The notes under the pieces were generated by a model that saw nothing but the letters and a program-made list of their open reading frames with translations, did not search any database and was not told the DNA's origin. Shown here piece by piece: positions 48,271 to 59,757 of a DNA stretch of 64,000 bases. A program made the translations under genes and the position numbers. Every line of letters begins with the position of its first letter. Position 1 is the first letter of the stretch. Origin of the DNA: Marchantia polymorpha subsp. ruderalis (Eukaryota; Streptophyta; Marchantiopsida; Marchantiales; Marchantiaceae); the NCBI GenBank assembly GCA_037833965.1, contig AP031355.1:28049501-28113500 (forward strand). The letters run 5' to 3'.

Positions 48271-49044
48271 TTTGGAAACGTACTTCATATATATTTTGCC
48301 ATGCTGAATGTAGAGAAAATGTTATTGAAGTACATATTTCTTATCTACCGTCCTCACCAAGTAGCTGATACCATTCTTGAAGAGTATCAGTGTGCAAGTT
48401 GGTAAGGGCGACAGACACTGCCTTCTAGATGCACTGAAGATGCGTTCTGAAGAAGAGATATATGGTTCTCCAGTAGACATATTTATCATCACAAACTTTG
48501 TGCTTATGAATCCCTGAATGTTGCAGAGCTAAACTTCAGACTGCACCTCCCCAAATCTCGGAAGAAGACGGTGCTCAAGATGTGCTGGCCATCGGACGTT
48601 TGAAGCTACGGAATCCGTTCCAAATAGCTATGAGGTCTGGACGACGAGTTCTCAGGTCTGTTGTATCAGTCGTTCGAAGCTTTTTGAAATTCGTGTTTAA
48701 ATGAAGAAGACTATTAATTACGACCGATTTTCTTCATTCCGGACAGAGTAAACCGTTGAACGCAAAAAGCTTCCTTGTCCAAAAATGGCTTTGGGTGTGA
48801 TTGAGATATCAGTTGGTCCGAATGCCAACGGGATACTAGTTTCGCAGGCCAAGTGCTGTTTGAGTCTGAACTTTTTCTCAGTAAAGGATGTATATACGTG
48901 CCACGTTTTTCTCAATGTAGGCACTTTTGATCCAAATGAACAGTTTTTGATCTAACTAAGAAGAATTGCTGCACATTGTATGATTCTTGGCTCTCTTCTT
49001 TCGCACATTTTCGAGGTAAAAAGATCTGAATCTGTCCCACCGTT

Positions 49045-49210
49045 GAGACCCATGTGTGACCAGTAGCATGATCCGCTTATAGCAATTGCACATGGCTAAC
49101 AGTCTGAACAGTGGGATGTATCACTGCAATGTTTGGTTGTAGTCTCAATCCATGGGTCTCACCGCTGAGACCCATGTGTGACCAGTAGCATGATCCGCGT
49201 ATAGCAATTG
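49045..49210. repeat. ~122 bp tandem duplication
   Basis: GAGACCCATGTGTGACCAGT followed by AGCATGATCCGC and the CAATTGCACA block occurs at 49,045 and again at 49,167. The junction carries a palindrome, CATGGGTCTCA-ccgc-TGAGACCCATG. Unit 2 has the sequence once (54,416 onward). Confidence 0.75.
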
Positions 49211-49220
49211 CACAGGGATA

Positions 49221-49431
49221 AGCTCCTACACTAAACTTAAGTGGGTACATTTCTCCTCTATTCTTCGTGTATGTTGAGATGCCCTACGTCCAGAAACCTC
49301 TCCTTATGAAATGGACAGTATTAAGCACGTAAGGCGCTCCTACTTGGCACTATGTTATAATGCCAGGTAGGACTCACCATGCCACGTCAAGCTGTCAAGA
49401 CATCAACCGAACCCTTGCGTTTCGTCCAAAC
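49221..49431. repeat. ~211 bp dispersed repeat, copy 1
   Basis: From AGCTCCTACACTAAACTTAA to GCGTTTCGTCCAAAC. It is homologous in inverted orientation to 59,555-59,757. It contains an internal partial palindrome (CTACTTGGCA...TGCCAGGTAG). It lies exactly between the two segmental units. Confidence 0.75.
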
Positions 49432-49899
49432 AAAGTGCAAGTAGACAACGGAGAAGCGAACTTTAGAATCTAAATGTTAAAATTTTCACCATAGCAATAT
49501 AGAGTTTAAAGCATGAGGTACCAATACAGAAATAATAGATGGTGTGGCTATGAGAGGAAAATGATGAGTTGCCTCGTTGGATGGTAAATAGGTGGCCCAC
49601 GTTGATCCGCCAGTTCCCGTCTTCCATGACTTAAGGAGGGACACACCTTGGAGGAGTAGATACAATAATAACAGCTGATAGTGTACTGAGCATCATAGTC
49701 TTTGGCACAAAAGTAACCTACCTTTTGTGCTATGCTTATGAAGAATATATTTAAGTATGTTATGAGATTGAAGAGAACTTAGATGAAAAATTTAAAATAG
49801 ATAAATCATGAGAATCTTGATTTTTTTTTAAGTTTCCAAAGTGTAAAGTAATATATCAACAATTCAAATTTGATTAAGTGATAAAAAAATGATTTTTCA

Positions 49900-52177
49900 A
49901 AATATTCTAGGTGTTTTACTATTTTTTATATATTTTCACTGTGAAGGGAAACGAAAAAATTATTAAAAATCACACATTATAAAAATCTAATTTATATGCA
50001 ATAATAAAAAATGCGTAGACATGCTTGACGTGTTTTGATCAATGAAAAATTTGCTGTTCTGTTTTTAAAGCAAATATAATGTGAATAGAATGAAGATATT
50101 GATTTCTTGAGAAAAAAAAATTATAGGCAAGCCAATATTTTCATGATCAATTATTTGATATTCTAACATAAGTGCTTAGACTTTAAACATCAAGTTTCAT
50201 GGGCGAAATCGCTGATTACAACGAACCGACTTGATCAAGGATATTTATTTCATAATTTCTTAGAATAAATAATTATTTGGAGATGTTCTTTTAGCAGGAG
50301 ATTTTCTTGATTTCTGAGCAATGCTCAGAAATTAAGATTTGATAATTTAAGTTTTTGCATGGAAAGTATTTCTGAATATGTTTGAAATGTGAGAAGAGTA
50401 TAAACTGATTGACATCATATGCAGAAGGCTTGGAAACAAGTCCATATGATTAGCACATGGGCTTACCTCGGATAGATTTATAATGCAAATGTAAGGCTTA
50501 TTCCTATTATGGTTCGCTTTTTCAATTTTTTCAATTATTTTCAATACACTTGTATTACAGTGACGTTTTCTTGAGTTGACTAAGAAGAAACTACGAAGGT
50601 TAGCAATGGGTTCAGCTAAATGAACCATGGTAAAAGCCTTGGATATAGAATATTTTAGAAAGTTGGAATTGGTGTAAAATAATGATAAGCTGAACTAAAA
50701 ATAAGCTCATAAGTGATCCTCACACACGCTACCTTTTTGAGTTTGTCTATTATTTGAAAGATTATATTTGAATATGTGAATCTCCACCAACGTATGATTA
50801 TTGAGAGTAGGGTCCAAGAATAGGACTTTAAACATTGAGAAGTTTTGCAGACAATACTAGTCGGCAAACTACAGAGCTTAACAGCTATGTAGAGCTTTAG
50901 TGACATGCGTTTATCTTTTGTACTTATCGATACAGCTCGTCGAGGTGTGAGTTCAAAGTTCAAAGTTCAAAGTTTCAGCCTCCATCTTTATGTCCAAAAA
51001 GATTTCTCGAAGAACGAAACAACGTCAACGGACGAATGTAGAAATTTGTTAATTAATACATATAGAATGATGTAGACAAAAGTCATCATTCTTTCTGTCG
51101 AAGCCTTTCTAGCAGAATCTTGACCGTTATCAAAGCCTCCTTTTGACTCCAATATTGAAATTGGAGATCGGATGTATATTTCACATAGAGTAAAAGAGTG
51201 CACCTAACCACAAGAAATAAAATTATACAGTGGCCATTCTGAGTTTTATTTCTGATCATATTGAGCTCCAGACGTAGAAGAGAGATTCATGACTATATGA
51301 ATTTAGCAATGACTCGTCGACTTCTTGACGCTGTCATTTTACAATGCAAGCGTGATGTGATTCATCTGATTTTTCATGTGTTTGTGTGACTTGTGATGTT
51401 GCGTAGTTCTTGGGTACGTTATCAACTATTAATTGATGATGAAGATGGTGATATGCCAACTCATTTTTTTACTTACCTAACACAATCAGTTCCTAAGTAA
51501 TGTAGGTTTGAATCATGTTATGGACAACTCGATAACTATTGACCTTCCTTACAGGCAAAAAAGAAAAAAGTTCAATTTGGCTGATTGAAATTTTAATACA
51601 ATTTATATGGCTCAGCTTGAACTCAAGTGAGATTTATTTTTTAGTGAACCCACAATGAGAAGAAAATCTAATTAGTTGCAGGAATAGATCTCTACGTTTA
51701 TTATAGTTGGGATTTTACTTAGATCTAAAAAGCATGATGCAAATAAATTTTTTTACTAATATTCTATTTAGAGAACATTAAAATAATCTCGAAAAAAGAA
51801 TTCAAGTTTCATTCAAGAAGAAGTCGAGGGATAAATGGTTCATCCATAACTCATCTAGTGGTTCTTAAAAAAACCAATTGATAACTTGAGTGATCATGCT
51901 AAGAAGAAGCTGTCAATCTTACGCTGAACTGATAGGATTTGGCTTGAAATGTTTGTTCAAAAAATAATAACACCGTCCTGAAAACACCTACATGTGAATT
52001 GATCAAACCGAGTAAAGTACAAATGAAGAGTGTTTGGCTGGTAGAACGTGAGGTGAGCTTAGTTAGTTAGGTGTCATCGTTCAAGATACAGCAGATCGCG
52101 TATATTACTAGGGACAGGAGTTTAAACGATGTCTGAAGCACCTAGTAAACATGTAGCATTGTTGATACAACTTTGAA
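49900..52177. other. AT-rich stretch inside unit 2, no supported gene
   Basis: Long A/T runs and short ORFs only. A GTTCAAA triplication occurs near 50,951. No terminal repeats were recognised at the borders. Confidence 0.45.
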
Positions 52178-52441
52178 ATTTGTATTTGTGTCCTGAATAT
52201 TGTGAATTACTTGAACTGGTTTCTGGAATAATTCATGTCAGAATGTGCATTGTTTGCAAGTCTCAATTTGTATTTGTTTACTGAATATTGTGAATTACTT
52301 GAACTGGTTTCTGGAATAATTCATGTCAGAATGTGCATTGTTTGCAAGTCTCAATTTGTATTTGTGTACTGAATATTGTGAGTTACTTGAACTGGTTTCT
52401 GGGATAATTCATGTCAGAATGTGCATTGTTTGCAAGTCTCA
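52178..52441. repeat. 88 bp tandem repeat, three units
   Basis: Units begin at 52,178, 52,266 and 52,354 (ATTTGTATTTG...), differing by only a few bases. Each contains GAACTGGTTTCTGG and AATTCATGTCAGAATGTGCA. Recent expansion is implied by the near identity. Confidence 0.92.
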
Positions 52442-53399
52442 ATATCATTGCGTTCGCCAGACTATTAAATGTTTACAGAAAATTTGATAGACTGTGATAG
52501 TACCCAGTAAAGAGAAGTTTCACTGCTATGATTACATTTCTAATAGTTTCTAATATTTTAATATAAACAGTAATAGAAGCAAACACAAACCTTTTCCAGA
52601 TACAATATAGCTGATCAAGAGATCAAGCACATAGAAGACAAGATGTAATGTAATTGTATAGCTCTTTTATTATACGCCAACGACTCTTCTTTACTGCCAG
52701 TCAATTTATATTCAAGTGTGGCTGAACTAGCTTTCTAACCTCTAAGTCAGTGAAAAGTCTGTTTGAAATATGAGATGTCTAACTGACTATTTCAACTTCC
52801 ACAGCTAATGCAGCTTGTCACTGCAAATCGTTTCATAAACCATTTGCCCTAAATCGTTTCAGAACAAATCGAGCAAATCGTTTCAAACCCTAAATCGTTT
52901 CAGACACGACGCATGTGTATGTGTATTCTGTAACAATCAAAAACCGTATAAAATAAACTTAAGCATTAGCGCTGACGTTTTCATTCAAATGGTTGAGTCC
53001 ACATCCAGCATTTTCAAATTTCATCATCATCGTTCATGTAGTTTTTACTCACATGTAGCTTTAGCGTCTTTCAAGCACCATTGACGGCGACTGCAAACAG
53101 AAGCAAGCGAATGTTCAGAACTTGTAGCCAATTTGTAGACTGGATAATTGTAGCATCCAATGCATAACTGGAACTATTTCATACATCCGTAGTTTTTCTG
53201 TTGAAATCCGCAAGCCGCCATTGAGAAACCACAAATCCTGCCCTAAACATGTGCGCATAGCCTCTTCTTCATCTTCACCAGCGTAGAAGAGTTTTCATCG
53301 ATTGAGAATGGCAAGCCGTAGATAAGCAACATAATTCTGCGATTGATCACCACCTACATCATAGCACAAGTGCTGCAAAACTTGGAAGTACCTCCATAT

Positions 53400-53690
53400 T
53401 CATACTAGCGTAATGTAATTCTGGAAGAGCTTTCTACTCGCATCTTCAGCATCTGAGTTCGTCATCACAGCCCCATCATCTGAGGCCGTCTGGCTGTATG
53501 AATCTCTCACCTGTGGACGTGCGGAGGTGCGTTGCCTGCAGTAGTAAGCACACATCCGACGAAACCACCATACAGAAAGAATAATCCATACGACTAAGAT
53601 CGTAAGAATAAGGATAACGTCGTCCCATGCTTCGAAATTCTTCTTCATGCTGACAGGACAGCACGGATCTCCTTCTTGAGCGGAATCCAT
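53400..53690 (-). CDS. Small single-pass membrane protein, intact copy (unit 2)
   Basis: 96 residues from ATG 53,690 (MDSAQEGDPCCPVSMKKN). A membrane helix lies at about residues 25-45 (VILILTILVVWIILSVWWF), followed by a basic Arg/Cys patch (RRMCAYYCRQR), then a polar acidic tail (TASDDGAVMTNSDAEDASRK). This fits a single-pass protein with the tail on the cytosolic side by the positive-inside rule. It is conserved against the unit 1 copy, which supports its being a gene. A donor-like GTATGA overlaps the stop region, so a further exon is possible. No family recognised. Confidence 0.6.
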   Translation of the reverse strand: MDSAQEGDPCCPVSMKKNFEAWDDVILILTILVVWIILSVWWFRRMCAYYCRQRTSARPQVRDSYSQTASDDGAVMTNSDAEDASRKLFQNYITLV

Positions 53691-54040
53691 GTTTGGAAAC
53701 GCAATTCATATATATTTTGCAACGCTGGATGTAGAGAAAATGTTAATGAAGTACAGATTCTAGATAGCTGAAGGAGTCACTACAGTCCTCTCCAAATAGC
53801 TGATACCACTCTTGAAGAGTAAGGACGACAGATACTGCCTTCTAGATGCACACCAGATGCGTTCTGAAGAAGAGATCTATGGTTCTCGAGGAGACATAGT
53901 TATCATCACAAACTCTGTGCTTATGAATCTCCGAATGTTGCAGATCTGAACTTCAGATTGCTTCTACCCGACTCTCGGAAGAAGAAGGTACTCAAGATGT
54001 GCTGGCCATCGGAGGTTTGAAGCTATGGAATCCGGGCAAA

Positions 54041-54358
54041 CTAGCTATGAAGTCTGGAATGACGAGTTATCAGATCTGCTATATTAGTCGTGTGAAGCGT
54101 TTTGAAACTCGTGTTTAAATGAAGAGGACTGTTAATTACAACCCATGTTTCTTCTTTCCGGACAGAGTAAACCGTTGAACGCAAACAGCTTCCTTGTCGA
54201 AAAATGGCTTTGAATGGGATTGAGATATCATTTAGTTCGAATTCCAACAGGATACTAATTTCGCAACCCAAGTGCCGTTTGCGTTTCAAAAACTTTTTCT
54301 CATTAAAGGATGTAGATACGTCCACGTTCTTGGCATTGTAGGCAAGAATGGGTCTCAA
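54041..54358 (-). other. Open segment conserved between the two duplicated units
   Basis: The frame reads TSFNEKKFLKRKRHLGCEIS and later RSTVYSVRKEE. Unit 1 has the matching frame at 48,718-48,924 (TSFTEKKFRLKQHLACETS, RSTVYSVRNEE), with an in-frame three-base length difference. It might be an exon or only duplicated DNA; no start context or domain supports a gene. Confidence 0.25.
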
Positions 54359-54387
54359 TCTTGTGGCCTACAATGCCAAGAACGTGG
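54322..54387. repeat. Perfect 22 bp-arm hairpin, present only in unit 2
   Basis: Left arm 54,322-54,343 (starting CCACGTTCTTGGC) and right arm 54,366-54,387 are exact reverse complements. The 22-base spacer has inner AAGA/TCTT pairing. The matching place in unit 1 (near 48,900) has a single diverged arm (CCACGTTTTTCTCAATGTAGGC) and no partner, so an inverted duplication arose in unit 2. Confidence 0.85.
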
Positions 54388-54540
54388 TCATCTTGCGATC
54401 CATGGGTCTCACCATTGAGACCCATATGTGACCAGTAGAATGATCCGCGTATAGCAATTGCACAGGGCCAACAGTCTGAACAGTGGGATGTATCAATGCA
54501 ATGTTTGGTTGTAGTCTCAATCCACTACATGTCCGCCTAG

Positions 54541-55303
54541 ACTCTAAACATAAAATAACGTATATAATGATCCTTATAATTGGTACTTGGAGAAGGCTAG
54601 AATCCTATTTCTGAACATTCGAATGTATCATTCCATCGTCTGATCTTATATGCTATGCAATGACCCGTCAGCCTTGGACTCTCTCTTCAAATGTTGTGAA
54701 GACTAATGAATTTTCACTCGATGGGTGCAGAGGGATAACAGCCTGATTCTTCCATGCTTTAAGTTTAAGATATTGATTCAGAGTTTCCAATATATAAACT
54801 CTGCCCAATCGTGGACCCAGCAATCTTTTCATCAACTGATCATCTTTGAGAGAGAATTTCCACAATGGAGACATACATTTCGTCCATACTCAGTTAAGCG
54901 CCCAAAAGCAGCCTTCCGTACATGAGTAGTTTTTCATTGCGTTATCTCAAACGTATCCTGGAAACAAAATGCCTATTACTGAGTTGTATTAACTCAGCAA
55001 TAATTTATTAAACTAGTCTCTGGTATCCAGAAACTACTTACAAGTAAATTCAGAGTTTTATCCTGTTTCATGAGCCATGAGCTAAGCTTGCATCGCTATC
55101 ATTGTCCAAAGTCGAGTTTACAGCAAATATGGTCATGGACACGCAGATTCCTAACATGTAGAAGAAATCGTGATTCCCATTAGCTTACTTGCTAAACCTT
55201 ACGTTCGGTCGGATAAACTTGAAGTCACGATACGCCTGAATGTAATCACACGACCTCGAACTCAACATTGACAGAACTTTCCTCCAGGTACATGTTATCT
55301 ATG
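54541..55303. other. Intergenic between unit 2 and the 55 kb gene
   Basis: The ORF pair at 54,668-54,925 on opposite strands has no support. Nothing else noted. Confidence 0.4.
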
Positions 55304-55826
55304 TCATTTTGCTGAATGCTCGAAATGTACACGCTTTTCACGATCGCGACATCTCTTCTCTTCTGTATCCATATCCACGAGGATCGGCACTTGCTTATCA
55401 CCTTCATGAATTTTGAAATCCTTGCCGTCATGGTCAACTCTGAGGAAGTCCTGCAAGATGAAGAATTAGACACTCAGCGAGCCGCGAACTTCGAAACTCA
55501 ACCAAACCAGAGCTGTGATCTAAATCAGTTACCTCGATACTGGTGAAAACATATGGAACGTGGCCCTTGGCCTCGCAATCTCCCTTTTGACCTTCAACTG
55601 CTGCGATATCAATCACAGAATGAGGCTTAGACATCGCGGAGGTCGCTTGTTTCGTCGGCATTCCCTTCTTTGTGCACATAGATTCGGGGTTTTTGGAAAA
55701 GTCTTGACAACCCCAAAGGATGTACCACACAGCAATCATGATCGTTGTCAGTGACATCAGCACCACGACAGTGTCAAACATTGCTTGAAGGCCATTTTCA
55801 ATCTCAGAGCCGATTGGAAAATGCAT
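55304..55826 (-). CDS. Two-exon small single-pass membrane protein
   Basis: Exon 1 is 55,826-55,533 and exon 2 is 55,450-55,304, with a phase-0 GT-AG intron of 82 bp (donor GAG/GTAACT, acceptor CATCTTGCAG/GACTTC). The product is 146 residues. Residues 1-16 are polar, a helix lies at about 17-39 (FDTVVVLMSLTTIMIAVWYILW), and a soluble tail carries Lys/Cys-rich and then acidic sequence. Exon 2 supplies a strongly charged end (DFLRVDHDGKDF to RVHFEHSAK). A second-exon frame open to a natural stop with matching charge supports the model. No family recognised. The architecture matches the 53.5 kb and 57.3 kb genes. Confidence 0.6.
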
Positions 55827-55829
55827 GAT

Positions 55830-57240
55830 TTCTGCTCGGGCAAGGGACCGCTAGTAGAACTCTTTCTTCATCATATGGAACTGCTTTGCCGCTGGTTTCA
55901 GACCCCACCCCAATCTGGAAAATGACGAGAACTGTGTTCAACACAGAATTCAATCCAAATGTGCTGTCGCTGGTGGGTGAAATCTAACAGCGAAGATAGA
56001 TCATCAGTAACAAAAGTAATCCGCAGTCACAACCCCCCAGAAGGCACGCTCATTAGGAAGTCGAGATTGAATAGCTTGGTAACCAGCATCAACGACGATC
56101 ATATGATAACAAAGATCTAGATCTCAATCTCGTAAACTCCAGATAGTGACGAATCACGTACTGAGCCAAATCGACGCAGATTGTGCGTAAACTTGACCTC
56201 GATGAGCCTCTTTGATCAGTTGATCTGAAGACCAAGATACCAGTAACCGGAGAACTTAAGCTTCCTGACTACAAGTTTCTGTTTGGACCTCTATCAGCTG
56301 CTCTGTTATTTGAATTCAAGCTATAATGACGTTTCTGATCACGGCACATGGTATTCAAGCGTTATCGAAATTGAAATAGATACTGCGGTTATGATTTGAA
56401 TTACAGTCTTTCTCTGCTTGCTTTCATAACTGCTTTGAGAGGAATTTCAACTTTGATAGTTGTTACCGGATCAAGAGTTTGAATCAGCATCATTCATTTG
56501 GACGGTTCAGCAGGACATACAGATCAAGATGCAATTGGAACGGATCCAAAAAAACTTCATGAAGGATCCGTTGAGCAACTCGGGCGCAATCCCACCAGCT
56601 CTAGAGGAACGTTCAACGCTCTGACCATGCTCACCTCTGGAGGCCACCGCCTGTTTAGTATATGTACCCGACTTGCCTCCAACAGGAGTTCATCTCGTAT
56701 TCTCATCGTTGCTGTCGATGTCACCTTCTTGTGTTGAGCAGAGGAGACTCGCGGGACAGAGATTCACGCATTTCGTCGGAACGGTGTGCTCAAGATTGTT
56801 CTGCTTGGTGGTGACAATTGTACAAGTGCACGTCTGAGGTGAAGACTTATCCGAGTTTGCAGCTGCAGCACGATTTTCTGCAGTATTCTGAAGCTTTAGT
56901 TGCAATTGCAGCTAAACAATACGAATCACTTGGCACCAGCTGGTTTACAGATCTTACAGTATCACTCTTCTACAGCTCCTATGCCGGTCCTACTATATAG
57001 CCCAGCTAAGTACTCCTGATGATCTTGCAAACGAGCTGGCATTTGCTGTAGCATCCGTATCAGGCTTCAATGGAAAGCTGCTGATGCTGTTTGTTCCATG
57101 AGTTCCATAAGATCTACTGCGACCCCTTTCTATGACGTTAGTTGTTTAATTGCGCGCTGAATGTTATAGCGAACGGAGCGACTTATCTTATTGAGATCAC
57201 TCATCTCAAAAGTGGTCACTTCCGAAGCAAAACTGCAAGC
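55830..57240. other. Unresolved stretch, possible degraded exons
   Basis: Between 56.45 and 57.1 kb some segments look coding without joining into a gene. On the minus strand there are Ala/Ser-rich runs near 56,850 (ENRAAAANSDKSSP) and 57,030. On the plus strand there is a run near 57,020 (DLANELAFAVASVSGFNGK). I could not build a consistent exon chain on either strand. Confidence 0.3.
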
Positions 57241-57519
57241 ATGTCTCGTTATATCACTGAGAACTCTGGCGAGTTCACGTTGCTGGCGTTCCTAACGGGT
57301 GCCCTTTTGGCTTGTTGTATACTATTACTGTGGGCTTTTTACGAACTTTTTAGCATAGCCTCCGAGATCCAGCATGTCTACGGTTCACAAAGACAGCCAG
57401 ATATGATATCGGGTGGAACGGCACAGGGTTCGAAAGGTCAACAAGTTTATGAACTGAATCTCGATGTCTCCAAGCTTTGTGCACAAAAGGACCATCCCCA
57501 CAAGTTTGTCAACAAGTAG
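57241..57519 (+). CDS. Small single-pass membrane protein
   Basis: 92 residues from ATG 57,241 (MSRYITENSGEFTLL). The frame is open 33 codons further upstream, but that part is unlike a protein N-terminus. A helix lies at about residues 13-35 (TLLAFLTGALLACCILLLWAF), then a polar tail with QVYELNLDVSKL. It has the same plan as the genes at 53.5 and 55.5 kb: a short N-terminus, one helix, and a polar tail of about 60 residues. No recognised domain. Confidence 0.5.
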   Translation: MSRYITENSGEFTLLAFLTGALLACCILLLWAFYELFSIASEIQHVYGSQRQPDMISGGTAQGSKGQQVYELNLDVSKLCAQKDHPHKFVNK

Positions 57520-57787
57520 CAGGGTTCATGTGTCGGCGGTTATCTTGGGACGATGCTGATTGTATCCGGAGTAAATTTAATGCAGGATTCATTTGTGCAC
57601 CATCATTCAGCATTTGATCCTAATGACCATGATTCTCCTGATCATGATCCTGAATTGTCCGCCGCAATTTCTCAATGTTGAACGTGACTCCGGATCCCCT
57701 CCCGGGATAACGTGATGACTCTTCAGACGTGCATGCTATGTGGATCTTCAGTTGATAACATGACACAGTCAAGAATAGCTGGGTGTT

Positions 57788-58250
57788 TTGAGGTCCAGGG
57801 TGATCGACTTACAGAAGGCCAGCATGTTTTCTCCACGCAGGCCGCTTCTTACGACAGGAAGTTTACTGTTTTGGATGTCAACCTTTGAGCTGTCCATAGC
57901 TCTTACTGTGACCTTATACATGGCAGAGTACTACGGTAGCTCCATGGAACTGCCTCTTGAATCACAAGTCCAGCACATGCAGATACGTTCTATTCTTGAA
58001 TGTTTTCAAACTGCATGCATGCTTGACTGCATGATGACGAATGCCAGCAGAAACAGCGAAATCTTTTCTCAATCTGCAACTGGCAAGAGAAAGTGTAAAG
58101 GGTGCTAGATGCCAAGGGAGCATTTTCAAAGAGCCCATGAAAGCTCTGTAGATGTGCTTTTAGGAGGACAATGATTAGTGCGAGTCCAAAGAACGATGTG
58201 ATCAAAGATAAGATGTAATCTGGCTTGCTATTGTGTAATACAATTACCAA
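57788..58250. other. Overlapping opposite-strand ORFs with hydrophobic segments
   Basis: The plus frame 57,788-58,108 has a hydrophobic run near residues 23-46, and the minus frame 57,990-58,250 has YILSLITSFFGLALIIVLL. The minus frame resembles the small membrane proteins but lacks an ATG. At most one is real and I cannot choose. Confidence 0.25.
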
Positions 58251-59554
58251 TATCAGAAAGTGTTCATTGATATCTCCCTCGGTGCCATTATTGTTTCTGC
58301 TTGAAGTTGTACGTCTGTGCTTTGATCTAGAATGTTTTCATTTGCAAATGCGTTGTGAATCTATCCATGAAAAGGACTTCTCACTGTAATTGTTGTTACA
58401 TTTCCTATACAAAGTTGGTGTCCTAGTCCAGCCAGTGATCTGCTTGTTGGTAGATCAGACAGTCGTGGCCGTTGTGGTGAAAGTATTGGTATGTATCATC
58501 ATATGAACTTAAGTTATATATTAGACGTACGTGATATAATTCAAATTTAATTATATCTCAATCCTGAAGCTAAATTGTATTTGTGTGCAAAAATCTCTCT
58601 ATGCGCATCATTCCAATTTACAAGCCTATGATTAAATGAAATTTTTAATATAGGACAAAAATTCTAATCAAGTGATGACTATCAACGTGCAACCAAAATA
58701 GATATGGATTCGACCAGCAATATTGATGGATTCAACATAGGTCGGATACTGGTCTTGTGGTCGATACTGACTACTTGAATCAAACACTAGTACAGAGTCA
58801 AACTTTGATAGATTTCTTCCAGCTTCCCTTATACTTTGCTATATGTGAAAATTAAAAGTGAATATTTCAGCTAGATTGTATAACGGTCATATAACGATAA
58901 AGAGGTGATTTGATTTAAATTTTAATTATATTTACAAATGAGTCATGTGACTTTTGAGTATAGTTTCATGTACAAATCATAGTGTCATATACATATTTAG
59001 TCAGTACCAATTCGTCCTTATAAGTTCTATCAGATAAAGTCAGAACAGAATCGATGTAACGGCCAAATTAATGAACGAAATTTTTCATCGTTCTCAATAA
59101 AGATGATAAAGAGTTCTACGAAGGAGGGTGAAGTATCCAAATGAAAGACGTGGAATATAAACGCGATGCAATTTTAGACAATGAAGTCCAAAGTAGTACT
59201 ACTTTCGAGTTATGCACGATCATCAGTCTTTCCTCACTCTTCCAATATTTGGTTATAATTAAAATGACTCACCACCAACGCTGGTTATCTTGAAGTGGTT
59301 TCTGAATTGTTATATACTGAAGCATGGGTAATTTCTGTAATATGTCCAACTTATACACGTATTATATCACATGACCTTCGACTTGATCCACCTCTATTCA
59401 CCGTCTTTTTGTTGTTGGTGAGCATAGATTTGATTTTATAACTATTGATGTAACTTCTCCGTCCTTCATTCATCTTGTCCTCATGCAATGAGTAGAGCTT
59501 TCCTTGGGCCATATTTCTGGTCTAGCACGACCCTACGATCCACACATACATGAT
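58251..59554. other. Intergenic, AT-rich
   Basis: No ORF or repeat I can support. Confidence 0.45.
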
Positions 59555-59757
59555 GTTTGGACGAAACGCAAGGGTAAGCTTGATGTCTTGACGACTTGAC
59601 GTGGCATGGTGAGTCCTACCTGGCAGTATATCGTAGTGCCAGGTAGGAGCGCCTTAAAACTGTCCATTCCATACGGAAAGCTTCTTGGACGTAGGGCATC
59701 TAAAATTACACGAAGAAAAGAGGAAAAATGTCCCCACTCAAGTTTAGTGTAGGAGCT
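59555..59757. repeat. ~203 bp dispersed repeat, copy 2 (inverted)
   Basis: Reverse-complement homologue of 49,221-49,431, from GTTTGGACGAAACGCAAGGG to GTGTAGGAGCT. The internal palindrome is better kept here (CCTACCTGGCA...TGCCAGGTAGG). A minus-strand frame of 83 codons spans it and could be a relic of element coding sequence. Confidence 0.75.

Larger units (their letters stand above)
46619..49212. repeat. Segmental duplication, unit 1
   Basis: 46,619-47,100 is homologous to 49,432-49,900 (shared AAAATTTTCACCATAGCAAT and GGTGGCCCACGTTGAT). 47,105-49,212 is homologous to 52,622-54,540 (shared CAAGCACCATTGACGGCGAC and CCTGTGGACGTGCGGAGGTG). Order and orientation agree, so this is one of two tandem copies. 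Unit 1 has a palindromic insertion at 47,682, a 41 bp expansion at 48,041 and a ~122 bp tandem duplication at 49,045-49,210. Confidence 0.8.
49432..54540. repeat. Segmental duplication, unit 2, interrupted
   Basis: The first part, 49,432-49,900, and second part, 52,622-54,540, correspond to consecutive parts of unit 1. About 2.7 kb of AT-rich DNA (49,900-52,622) separates them, either an insertion in unit 2 or a deletion in unit 1. Confidence 0.75.
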
